64,000 nucleotides of DNA from JADJWR01 sp964509545 (GTDB taxonomy: Bacteria > Pseudomonadota > Gammaproteobacteria > Burkholderiales > Burkholderiaceae_F), in the NCBI GenBank assembly GCA_964509545.1, contig CAZDXQ010000001.1, forward strand, positions 434,001 to 498,000, written 5' to 3'. Below the pieces are notes generated by a model. The model saw only the letters and a list, made by a program, of their open reading frames with translations. It did no database searches and was not told where the DNA came from. Each line of letters begins with the position of its first letter. Position 1 is the stretch's first letter. Shown piece after piece: positions 51,344-58,617 of the stretch. The position numbers and the translations under genes were made by a program.

Positions 51344-51789
51344 ATGTCGTCCTTGCCCACACCCACGCCGATGCCGAGCCAGTCGGCGAGGGTTTCGGGG
51401 CGGTGGAAGGCGAAGACGGTTCTGGCGCGCGGCTCGGGGTCGAGGGTGTTGGTGAAGTGGGTTTCGAGGCCGGTGCTTTCGTACAGGAAAGGCAGCGGGC
51501 GGCGGTGCGCGGGCAGGTTCGCCGGCAGGCCTTGCGCGTACCTGCTGGACTGCACTTCGACGCCGGTAAGCGTGGCGCCCTGCTTCTTGGCCTCGATCAC
51601 GCCGGCGGCCCTGCCGTCGACGTACAGCAGGTAGTCGGCAGTGCCGTGGCCGGGGTTCAGCTCGAACTCGCGCAGCGCCACGCCGCGGGCGGCGTGAATG
51701 GCAGCGGCCTTGAAATCCTGCACCGCCCAGCCGGCGGCTGCGAGCAGGCGGTCGATGCTCTGGCGGGCCTGTTCTTCCGGGGTCGGCAT
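51280..51789 (-). pseudogene. hsdR 5' fragment
   Basis: The frame begins with MPTPEEQARQSIDRLLAAAG and continues through ADYLLYVDGRAAGVIEAKKQ (the PD-ExK nuclease core, with Asp and ExK) to FAFHRPETLADWLG, the N-terminal domain of type I restriction subunit HsdR. Homology stops at about residue 139 (51373), and the last 30 codons are read from the Fic scrap in the wrong frame. Intact HsdR is 800-1000 residues, so the helicase motor is missing and the gene is inactive. Confidence 0.85.
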
Positions 51790-51826
51790 TCGGCGCCGCT
51801 TCTGCTTGTTCTCTGGCCGGCGCGAC

Positions 51827-52072
51827 CTATGGGCGCTGATTCAGCCGCGCCTCGACCGCCGCTGGCAGTACCGGATTTTCCTCGTCGCCCGTGCTCCGGA
51901 CGATGCGGTGGTCGATGAGGTCATGCCCGTGGATCAGCACGTTGCGGAAGTCGATGATCCGTCGGTGCTTGCTGATGCGGCCCGCCGTTTCGGCATCGTG
52001 CAGGGCGAGGCGATTCATCGCCTTGCCGATGATCTCGAAGGTTTCTCGATTGGATTCGACGATCTGATGCAT
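51827..52072 (-). pseudogene. N-terminally truncated HEPN (HepT/DUF86-like) gene
   Basis: A frame of 81 residues: MHQIVESNRETFEIIGKAMN, then RNVLIHGHDLIDHRIV, which contains the HEPN RNase motif R-N-x4-H. Family members are about 110-120 residues, and an in-frame stop lies shortly upstream of the only ATG, so about 30 N-terminal residues are lost. The RNase motif itself is intact, and a short product could still be made. Confidence 0.6.
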
Positions 52073-52099
52073 GGATCGACTCCGAGCGGATTATGCCGC

Positions 52100-52242
52100 C
52101 GGCGTGCGGTGTGGATCGCCTGCTGGCGGCATGCCTTCGCCACCGCAGTCCTGACACGCGCCTCAAAGAGCGGGCCATCGGCCTCGAGCCTGGCGAGGAA
52201 CTCCTCGACGCCCAGCGCCTTCTCCTTGCCGCGCGCGCACAC
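52100..52242 (-). other. Coding-like fragment of unknown gene
   Basis: A short frame MCARGKEKALGVEEFLARLE, then ADGPLFEARVRTAVAKACRQ, has strong GC3 and charged helical composition up to about position 52110, then loses coding character at the junction with the HEPN remnant. No recognisable family. Probably the 5' end of a broken gene. Confidence 0.3.
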
Positions 52243-52319
52243 TGCAGCGATATCCCGTCTGGTCTTCGCGCAGCGCGCGGCGGTCCGGCAGACCGCCGCG
52301 CCCGTTGCTACCCTGCCGC

Positions 52320-53333
52320 ATGCTTCGCGGCATCCGTTTCGTCCTGCTCGCGGTCGGTGCGCTGGCCATCGGCGCGTTTCTGCCCGCGCACGCCACTGAC
52401 TGCAACGGCCGGCAGGCGGCCGGCTATCGGGTGCTGGCGCTGGAGAACGGCCGCAGCGTGGCGGTGTGGTATCCGGCTGCGGCCGAGGAGCAGCCGCTGG
52501 CCTACACGCCGAAGAACAACGGCTTCTTCGGCCATGTTGCGCGCGATGCGCCGCCGGCGGACTGCCCGCGCGTGCCGCTGCTGCTGTTCTCGCACGGCTG
52601 GGGCGGCTGCGCGCTGCAGTCGCTGTTCCTGACCGAGGAGCTGGCGCGCGCCGGCTACGTGGTGGCGGCGCCGGACCATGCCGATGCGGTGTGCCGCATC
52701 GGCGGCGATGCGCTCGACTTCGGCAGCCTGCGCATCGACCGCTCGTTCCTCGACCCGGCGAGCTGGAACGAGCGCAGCGAGATCGGCCGCCTGCACGACC
52801 TGCGCGCGGTGATCGCGCTCGTTGCCGGCGATGCGGCGCTGGCGCGCATCGCCGATACCTCGCGCGTCGGCGCGGTGGGGCATTCGCTGGGTGGCTATGC
52901 GGCGGTGGGCATGGCCGGCGGCTGGCCGTCGTGGAAGACGCCGCAGGTCAAGGCGGTGCTGGCGCTGTCGCCGTACGTGCTGCCGTTCATGGCGCAGGGC
53001 ACGCTTGCGCGGCTGCAGGTGCCGGTAATGTACCAGGGCGGGGTGCTGGATTTCGTGCTGACGACGAGCCTCGAAGGACCGCACGGTGCCTATGCCGCCA
53101 CCGCGCCGCCGAAGTTCTTCGTCAAGCTCGCCGGCGGCACGCACCTGGACTGGACCAACTGGCAGTGCGCCGGCCTGCCCAATGTCGCGGCCTGCCTGAA
53201 GGCGCGGCCGAACGCGCATCTGATCAGCCTGTACGCGGCGGCGTTCTTCGACCGCAGCCTGAAGGGCAAGGCGGCGCAGGCGCTGGCGTCGCCGGCGCGT
53301 GGGCTCAATGCGTACCGGTTCGAGGTGAAGTAG
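52320..53333 (+). CDS. Secreted alpha/beta hydrolase (dienelactone hydrolase / PAF acetylhydrolase-like)
   Basis: A 337-residue protein with a signal peptide (RGIRFVLLAVGALAIGAFLP). The hydrolase fold has LLLFSHGWGGCALQ (oxyanion region), nucleophile elbow GAVGHSLGGYAAVG, and a C-terminal His in AGGTHLDWTNW. It belongs to a group of predicted dienelactone hydrolases that act on esters in the periplasm. ATG at 52320 is chosen. It is the first clean gene to the right of the degraded island. Confidence 0.83.
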   Translation: MLRGIRFVLLAVGALAIGAFLPAHATDCNGRQAAGYRVLALENGRSVAVWYPAAAEEQPLAYTPKNNGFFGHVARDAPPADCPRVPLLLFSHGWGGCALQSLFLTEELARAGYVVAAPDHADAVCRIGGDALDFGSLRIDRSFLDPASWNERSEIGRLHDLRAVIALVAGDAALARIADTSRVGAVGHSLGGYAAVGMAGGWPSWKTPQVKAVLALSPYVLPFMAQGTLARLQVPVMYQGGVLDFVLTTSLEGPHGAYAATAPPKFFVKLAGGTHLDWTNWQCAGLPNVAACLKARPNAHLISLYAAAFFDRSLKGKAAQALASPARGLNAYRFEVK

Positions 53334-53453
53334 CGCGGCCGGTTCCCCGGTGCGGCGCCCGCGGCGGTGGGAATCCGGCGGCGTGCTCGGGTCGTGCAGG
53401 GCCTGGAAGGCGGTGATTTAGGTTTCGTCGCAAGCGGATGCCGAGATCGGGCT

Positions 53454-53636
53454 CCAGAAGATGCGCAGGCCGGCTGGGACGCGCAGTGCGTGTTCCACTG
53501 CGACAACTTCGTCGCACAGGTGCGGCAGGCGCTGCACAACGTCATCGCCGTGCTCGCCGCAGTGCAGGCGAGGCCCGAGCACATCGTGCGCACGACCTGG
53601 TACGTCACCGGCCGGCACGAAACCGTGAAGGCCGGC
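53454..53636 (+). pseudogene. RidA-family gene fragment
   Basis: A frame of about 60 codons reads AGWDAQCVFHCDNFVAQVRQ then ALHNVIAVLAAVQARPEHIV and RTTWYVTG, the central part of RidA/YjgF-type imine deaminases (usually 125-130 residues). The N-terminal strands and the C-terminal arginine region are missing and the frame runs on into the antisense of the next gene. Confidence 0.65.
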
Positions 53637-53669
53637 GCCCATCGCGCGGCGCCGTGCGGCGTTTGCCTT

Positions 53670-54674
53670 TCAGGCCACGAGGCGCGGCAGCATCGCCCGA
53701 AGCACCTGGCAGGCGAGCAGCCTGCCGCTGCGCCACGCCCCTTCGACCCTGCCGCCGTTGAGCCAGTCGCCGCACAGGCCAATCGAGCGCTCGCTATCCC
53801 ACGCACAGCCCTGCTCGGCGGCGGGTGCCGCGTCCGCATAGCGCCAGCGGTGCGCGGTCCAGGCCTGCGGCGCCGGCGCGCCGAGCCGGGCGAATTCGCG
53901 CAGCAGCTCGGCGGCCACGTCGTCGGCCGCCTGTTGCAGGCGCGATTCACTCCACTCGGCGTCGGCGTGCAGCAACCACGTTTCCGGACCGTCGCGGCCC
54001 GGCTTGCTGCTGTCGCGCGCGATCCAGCGCAGCGGGCCGTCGTTGACGAACGCGGCGTCGAACGGCATATCAACGCGCGCCTTGAAGCGAAGCATCAGCG
54101 CCCAGCAGCCGCGCATCTTCGCGCCGGCGGCGAAAGCGGCCATTTCCGGCGCCGCGTGCTCCAGCAACGGCGCGGCCTGCGGCGCGGGCAACGCCAGCAC
54201 GACGGCGTCGAAACACGGGTCGACCCCGCCGTGCTCGACCGACCGCAGCCGCCAGCCGCCGCCGACGCGCTCGATGCGATCGATGTGCGTGTGCGCGCGC
54301 AGCGACAGGTCGGCGGCCATCAGTCGCGCCGGCGCAGTCATCCGCGGCAGGCCGACGAAACGCTCGACCGAAGGCTCCGGCGTGCGCGACGACTCGCCGG
54401 CGCCGATCACCTGCAGCCGCGGCGTCCACGCGGCGGCCACGCCGGCCTGCAGCCAGCGGCCGACTTCTGCGCGGAAGTCGGCCTCGCGCGCGGTGAAGTA
54501 CTGCGCGCCGTGATCGCACTGCCAGTCGTCGCCGCGCCGCGTGCTCATCCGCCCGCCCGGGCCACGGCTCTTGTCGAACACCGCGGTCGAGAGGCCCGCC
54601 CTATGCAGCACGGTGGCGCAGGACAGTCCGGCAATGCCGGCACCAATCACGGCGACCCTGGGCGAGGCGATCAT
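53670..54674 (-). CDS. FAD-dependent NAD(P)-binding oxidoreductase, renalase/amine-oxidase-like
   Basis: A 334-residue flavoprotein. The dinucleotide-binding motif is VAVIGAGIAGLSCATVLHRAG, followed by SRGPGGRMSTRR and HGAQYFTAR, which are typical of renalase-like proteins. The C-terminal part GLCGDWLNGGRVEGAWRSG is the second FAD-contact motif. Related genes occur in light- or singlet-oxygen-induced regulons of proteobacteria. It is the last gene of a minus-strand series that starts near 59720, four bases after the preceding 126-residue gene. Confidence 0.87.
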   Translation of the reverse strand: MIASPRVAVIGAGIAGLSCATVLHRAGLSTAVFDKSRGPGGRMSTRRGDDWQCDHGAQYFTAREADFRAEVGRWLQAGVAAAWTPRLQVIGAGESSRTPEPSVERFVGLPRMTAPARLMAADLSLRAHTHIDRIERVGGGWRLRSVEHGGVDPCFDAVVLALPAPQAAPLLEHAAPEMAAFAAGAKMRGCWALMLRFKARVDMPFDAAFVNDGPLRWIARDSSKPGRDGPETWLLHADAEWSESRLQQAADDVAAELLREFARLGAPAPQAWTAHRWRYADAAPAAEQGCAWDSERSIGLCGDWLNGGRVEGAWRSGRLLACQVLRAMLPRLVA

Positions 54675-54677
54675 CGG

Positions 54678-55058
54678 CTACGAATCGTTCGCCGGTGCGC
54701 GGCGTCGGGCGTCCAGCAGCGCATGCAGGCAGGGCCATGCACGCACCTCCATCGCGCCCAGCCCGAGCAGCCGTGACCACACCGTTGGCCGCGACATCGG
54801 CGCGAGCCGCGCCACGACCCGACGACCGACGCGGAACTGCAGCGTCAGGTCGGCGAACCGTAAGCCGCGATGCAGGCGCGACAGCAGCACGTGCCGCAGG
54901 CGGCGGTCGGCGAGCGGACCGAGCGCCCAGCGGCGCGACCACAGCCGCGGCAGCGTCACGCTGATGACCGGACCCTCGGCCGCGACGATGATCGGCTGGC
55001 CACCGTCGGTGAGCAGCGTGAAGTCTGCGGTCACCGCCAGCGGCACGGGGCGGCGCAT
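54678..55058 (-). CDS. Hypothetical protein of 126 residues
   Basis: Not recognised. It has no signal peptide or long hydrophobic helix, is arginine-rich (LPRLWSRRWALGPLADRRLR) and probably basic, with possible short amphipathic helices. The start ATG overlaps the stop of the 67-residue gene as TGATG, and its stop is four bases before the flavoprotein gene, so it is translated as part of that operon. Confidence 0.65.
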   Translation of the reverse strand: MRRPVPLAVTADFTLLTDGGQPIIVAAEGPVISVTLPRLWSRRWALGPLADRRLRHVLLSRLHRGLRFADLTLQFRVGRRVVARLAPMSRPTVWSRLLGLGAMEVRAWPCLHALLDARRRAPANDS

Positions 55059-55261
55059 CACTGCTTCGTCAGGTCGCGCGTGCGGATCTTCAGCAGGCCC
55101 TTGAGCTTCCACGGCGCGGTGGCGGCGGCGCTGGACGCGCTGCTGGGCACGGCGATCTCGAGATCGTGGAACTCATAGCTGATTTCGGCGCCGCGGCCGG
55201 TCAGCTTGTCGTACAGGTCGATGGCGAGGTCGGGCCAGGTGACATGGGCTTGGGTCGTCAT
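55058..55261 (-). CDS. Hypothetical protein of 67 residues
   Basis: A short acidic-to-neutral protein (MTTQAHVTWPDLAIDLYDKL, ending TGRG and EISYEFHDLEIAVPSS). It resembles no family I know by name. It is coupled to the downstream 126-residue gene through TGATG and follows the 59-residue membrane gene. The ATG at 55261 is supported by a GGAG-like site (GGAGTT) upstream. Confidence 0.6.
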   Translation of the reverse strand: MTTQAHVTWPDLAIDLYDKLTGRGAEISYEFHDLEIAVPSSASSAAATAPWKLKGLLKIRTRDLTKQ

Positions 55262-55350
55262 GAGAAAACTCCTTTGGAAGATGGATCGAACAAGGAAGGG
55301 CAGTAAGAACGTTGAAAGGCCGCGACGGAAAGCGCAGGGACGTCGCGCAG

Positions 55351-55530
55351 TCAACGTTCGTGCGAAGTCGGACGGCGATAGCCGCCGCCATGCGGCGCCT
55401 GCCGCATCTGCACCCGGATGCGCTGGCGGCGCTGCCGGCGGATCCGGTTGAACTCGTACGCGGTGAGTGCGAGGCCGACGAGCAGCAGCGCAAACCCGTA
55501 GACGCTTGAGAACAGAGCAGTGTCGGTCAT
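55351..55530 (-). CDS. Small single-span membrane protein, 59 residues
   Basis: A short gene easily missed: MTDTALFSSVYGFALLLVGL begins a hydrophobic helix, then basic NRIRRQRRQRIRVQMRQAPH on the cytoplasmic side. It has a good GGAGGC ribosome binding site nine bases before the ATG and a full coding signature. It lies between the fasciclin gene and the 67-residue gene on the same strand. Confidence 0.6.
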   Translation of the reverse strand: MTDTALFSSVYGFALLLVGLALTAYEFNRIRRQRRQRIRVQMRQAPHGGGYRRPTSHER

Positions 55531-55624
55531 TGCGTGTTGCCTCCGAAAAAAGACCGGAAGCGCCGTCGAGACGACGCCGGGGAAAACGGCGCTGTAGGCC
55601 GCGGGAGTTGCGCGATTGGCGGAT

Positions 55625-55656
55625 GAAGCAGCGGGACGGAACCGCCCCGCTGCTTC
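55625..55656 (-). terminator. Stem-loop after the fasciclin gene
   Basis: Exact 11-base arms GAAGCAGCGGG (55625-55635) and CCCGCTGCTTC (55646-55656) with a ten-base loop, just downstream of the fasciclin stop. There is no T-run, so it may be a weak terminator or mRNA end protector between fasciclin and the genes downstream. Confidence 0.6.
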
Positions 55657-55668
55657 GCTGAGTCAGCC

Positions 55669-56190
55669 CTACATCGGCATGACGACGGTGTCGATCACGT
55701 GGATGACGCCATTTTTCGCCGGAATGTCGGTCTTGATGACCTTGGCGTCGTTGACCGTCACGCCGGAGCCCGATGCAACGACGTTCAGCGTCTGGCCTTC
55801 GACCGTCCTGACCGCACCGGTCTTCACGTCAGCGGCCATCACGGCGCCCGGAACAACGTGATAGGTCAGCACCTTGGTCAACGCCGCCTTGTCGGCGAGC
55901 AGCGCGTTCAGCTTGTCGGCCGGGATCTTGGCGAATGCCGCGTCGGTCGGCGCGAAGACCGTGAACGGGCCCGGACCCTTCAGCGTGTCGACCAGGCCGG
56001 CGGCGGCCAGCGCCTTGGCCAGCGTGTTGAACTGGCCGGCGCCGACGGCGACGTCGACGATGTCGGCATTGGTGTGCGGCGCAGAAGCGCTCTTGTTCAT
56101 GCCGTAGTTGCCGCCCGCGAGTGCGGCCAGCGGAGCGGACGCGAACACGGAGGCGGTGACGGCAGCGGCAACGGCAGACTTGAATTTCAT
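55669..56190 (-). CDS. Secreted fasciclin-domain protein
   Basis: A 173-residue protein. A signal peptide (residues 1-25, ending PLAALAG) is followed by one FAS1 domain: NTLAKALAAAGLVDTLKGPG with PFTVFAPTDAAFAKIP, and the H-box-like region VLTYHVVPGAV, ending in NGVIHVIDTVVMP. Such proteins are periplasmic or surface adhesion-like proteins, often strongly induced in stress. The ATG at 56190 starts the signal peptide. It is separated from the SDR gene by about 170 bases and probably also has its own promoter. Confidence 0.9.
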   Translation of the reverse strand: MKFKSAVAAAVTASVFASAPLAALAGGNYGMNKSASAPHTNADIVDVAVGAGQFNTLAKALAAAGLVDTLKGPGPFTVFAPTDAAFAKIPADKLNALLADKAALTKVLTYHVVPGAVMAADVKTGAVRTVEGQTLNVVASGSGVTVNDAKVIKTDIPAKNGVIHVIDTVVMPM

Positions 56191-56363
56191 CGGTATTGAC
56201 TCCTGGATTGAGGTTGAGGGACTGACAAGAGAACGACGGCGAGGTTGGACGTCGCCGACGGGAAAACGCAGGCCGCAGCCGGTCGTGGCCGGCTGCGGAA
56301 GCGGGGTGAATCGTTTGCGGCGAGTACGCGATGCAGCCATGGTTCGGCGCGCGGTCGTGCCGA

Positions 56364-57107
56364 TCAGCGAACGAGCGGCCGCACGGCAGTGAAGCCGCCG
56401 TCGATGGGCCAGACCTGCCCCGTGACGCGGCTGGCGGCCGGCGACAGCAGCCAGGCGATCGTCAGCGCGACTTCGTCGGGTGCGCCGATGCCGCCGAGCG
56501 GGTACTGCCGGGCAAATCCTTCGCGGGCGGCGTCGCTGGCGATCAGCGATGCGGTCGCCGGCGTGTGCATGAAGCCGGGCGACACCGCGTTGACGCGAAT
56601 GCGGCTTGGCGCATAGGTGGCGGCAGCGGCGCGCACCAATCCGGCGACGGCGGCCTTGGCCACCGAGATCGCCTCGTGATTGGACACGCCGATGTGGCCG
56701 ACGACCGACGAGACGAGCACGGCGGCGCCCGGCTTCTGCGACGAGCGCAGCGCCTCGACGAAGGCCGCCAGCGAGAAGAACGCCGTGTCGAGATTGGCGC
56801 CGAGGCAGCCGCGGTATGCGGATTCGCTGGTCCGGTGCAGCGGCGCGATCAGCGTGCCACCGGCGCAGTTGACCAGGGCCGCCGGCGTGCCGAGCGACTC
56901 GGCGCAGCGCGCCACCGCATAGCGCGCGCCGTCCGCAGTCGACACATCGGCCTCGATGCGCAGCGCGTCGGCCGGACCCGAATCCGCCAGCCGCGCTGCC
57001 GAGCGGCCGACCAGCGCAAGACGCCAGCCGTCGTCGGCCAGCCGTGCCGCCACCGCGCGACCGAGGCCGCCGCTAGCGCCGGTGATCAAGACAATCTGTT
57101 CACTCAT
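56364..57107 (-). CDS. Short-chain dehydrogenase/reductase lacking the usual catalytic Tyr
   Basis: A 247-residue SDR. The cofactor motif TGASGGLGRAVAARL, the NCAGG strand (ALVNCAGGTL) and the C-terminal PGFMHTPATASL and PIDGGFTAV motifs are all present. At the active site the sequence is SSVVGHIGVSNHEAISVAKA: the serine and lysine are there, but the position four before Lys is Ile, not Tyr. This NHEAI form is seen in a subset of SDRs. The reaction is therefore uncertain. It follows the HiPIP gene by 38 bases. Confidence 0.85.
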   Translation of the reverse strand: MSEQIVLITGASGGLGRAVAARLADDGWRLALVGRSAARLADSGPADALRIEADVSTADGARYAVARCAESLGTPAALVNCAGGTLIAPLHRTSESAYRGCLGANLDTAFFSLAAFVEALRSSQKPGAAVLVSSVVGHIGVSNHEAISVAKAAVAGLVRAAAATYAPSRIRVNAVSPGFMHTPATASLIASDAAREGFARQYPLGGIGAPDEVALTIAWLLSPAASRVTGQVWPIDGGFTAVRPLVR

Positions 57108-57145
57108 GCAAGCCTCGTGCTCGGTTGTCGTTTGCACGGCCGCGG

Positions 57146-57457
57146 TCAGGCCGTCTTGACCCAGGCGACGCACCCGCCCTTGGCGTCGACCCGCTTTTTG
57201 CCGACCGCCGGACAGGCGGCCCACTGCTCGCCTGCCTTGCCCTGGAACAACGGGCGATTGCTGCACTCGTGCCCGCCCGCGAAGGTCGGAGCCTTGGCCT
57301 TGTCGACCTTCGAAGCGTCGTGCATGTCGCTGGGCGGAACGGCGGCCTGGTCGGTCTCCCGCAGCTTCGCCGGCTGTGCCGAGGCGGCGCGCGCACCGAA
57401 CGCGGCGAGCGCGGCCGGCACAACGGTGGCGAAAGCGATGTGGCGACGAGTGGTCAT
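57146..57457 (-). CDS. High-potential iron-sulfur protein with one cysteine replaced
   Basis: A 103-residue protein with a twin-arginine leader (MTTRRHIAFATVVPAALAAF), as expected for a HiPIP exported folded. The HiPIP cluster-binding pattern C-x2-C, C, C reads here ECSNRPLFQG, WAACPAVG and GGCVAWVK: the second cysteine is Arg (CGC, one transition from TGC). With three ligands the 4Fe-4S cluster would be unstable or altered. The rest of the domain is normal. It is part of the UbiG/COQ7 series. Confidence 0.78.
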   Translation of the reverse strand: MTTRRHIAFATVVPAALAAFGARAASAQPAKLRETDQAAVPPSDMHDASKVDKAKAPTFAGGHECSNRPLFQGKAGEQWAACPAVGKKRVDAKGGCVAWVKTA

Positions 57458-57489
57458 GGCAGTCTCGTTCGAGGTGAGATGGCGCGCCC

Positions 57490-57819
57490 TCAACGGGCGG
57501 GACGATCGGAATCGATCAGTTCGTAGGCATCGGCGACGTACGCAGGCCCTTTGGCGATCCAGACGATCAGGCAGCCCAGACCCAGCGTGAACACCACCGT
57601 CCAGTGCAGCACCAGGACGCTGGCCACCGCGATCCAGACCGTGGTCGCGAGCTTGGCCTCGGCTGCAGCGCCGCCGTCGAGCACGAGGGTCGCAGCGAGC
57701 GCGACCGCGAGCGGCAGCGCGGTGCCGAGGACGGTGACGGCCGGCAGGCGGCGCAGGATCGCCCATTCGAGGCCGGCCGGCGCGCGCTGGTATCCAGGAA
57801 GCGTGTTCAGCCACGGCAC
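57490..57819 (-). CDS. Small membrane protein with two or three helices, linked to ubiG
   Basis: A 109-residue protein starting at GTG (57819), inside the end of ubiG (13-base overlap). It has a conserved-looking start VPWLNTLPGYQRAPAGLEWA and hydrophobic helices VTVLGTALPLAVALAATLVL, TTVWIAVASVLVLHWTVVF and LGLGCLIVWIAKG. No family assigned. The overlap points to coupled translation with ubiG, so it could have a role in quinone or membrane redox function. Confidence 0.7.
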   Translation of the reverse strand: MPWLNTLPGYQRAPAGLEWAILRRLPAVTVLGTALPLAVALAATLVLDGGAAAEAKLATTVWIAVASVLVLHWTVVFTLGLGCLIVWIAKGPAYVADAYELIDSDRPAR

Positions 57820-58610
57820 GGCGGATGTCCTTCGACGGTTCGCGGTTGGCGCACGCTGCGCTCGACGGTGCGCGCGAATGCGGCGATGTAGTTGACCGCG
57901 GTGTCGCGCACCCAGCAGGCGCGGTGCGCGATCGGCAGGTAGCGCATGCCGCGCAGGTCGATCGGCTCGAACCCCGAACGGCGCGACGCCGCGTGCAGTT
58001 CGGCAGGTCGAACGAAACGCCGCCACTGGTGCGTGCCGCGCGGCAGCACGCGAAACACGATCTCGGCGCCGACGATGGCGAACAAGAAACTCTTCAATGT
58101 GCGGTCGATGGTCGAGGCGACGAGCAGACCGCCAGGCGCGACATGGGCTGCCGCCGCGGCAACGAAGGCGTCGACATCGCTCACGTGCTCGACGACCTCG
58201 AGCATCAGGACGACGTCGAAGCGCTCGCCGGCCGCGAGCGCCGCGGCCGGGTCGCCGACGCGGTAGTCGACGCAAAGCCCTTCGGCCGCGGCGTGGGTTC
58301 GTGCTGCTGCAATGTTCTTCGCCGCGGCATCGATGCCGGTGACGCGGGCGCCGCGACGGGCGAGCGGCTCGGCAAGCAGGCCGGCGCCGCAGCCGATGTC
58401 GAGCACGCGCAGACCGGCGAGCGGACGCCCCAGCGGCGCCAGATGCGCGTCGATCAGCGCAAGCAGGTACGACAGACGCAGGTCGTTGATCACGTGCAGC
58501 GGCCGCATCGGTCCCGAGCGGTCCCACCATGTGGCCGCCAGCCGGTTGAAGCGATCGATTTCGGCGGCGACGACGGTCATGGCGGAGGAGGCGTCGGCGG
58601 CGTTGGTCAT
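57807..58610 (-). CDS. ubiG: UbiG-like O-methyltransferase of ubiquinone synthesis
   Basis: A 267-residue SAM-dependent methyltransferase. Family features are EIDRFNRLAATWWDRSGPMR near the start, the SAM motif VLDIGCGAGLLAEPLARRGA, VTGIDAAAKNIAAARTHA, LMLEVVEHVSDVDAFV and the later LPRGTHQWRRFVRPAEL. UbiG methylates both early and late hydroxyl positions of the ubiquinone ring. ATG at 58610 lies eight bases after the COQ7-fusion stop. Some bacteria have more than one copy, so this one may be the regulated copy. Confidence 0.85.
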   Translation of the reverse strand: MTNAADASSAMTVVAAEIDRFNRLAATWWDRSGPMRPLHVINDLRLSYLLALIDAHLAPLGRPLAGLRVLDIGCGAGLLAEPLARRGARVTGIDAAAKNIAAARTHAAAEGLCVDYRVGDPAAALAAGERFDVVLMLEVVEHVSDVDAFVAAAAAHVAPGGLLVASTIDRTLKSFLFAIVGAEIVFRVLPRGTHQWRRFVRPAELHAASRRSGFEPIDLRGMRYLPIAHRACWVRDTAVNYIAAFARTVERSVRQPRTVEGHPPCRG

Positions 58611-58617
58611 CGGCGGA

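Noticed and set aside
42390..52072. Looked for a CRISPR array or integrase/attachment sites bounding the island
   Set aside because: No regular short repeats, no integrase gene and no matching direct repeats at a tRNA were seen.
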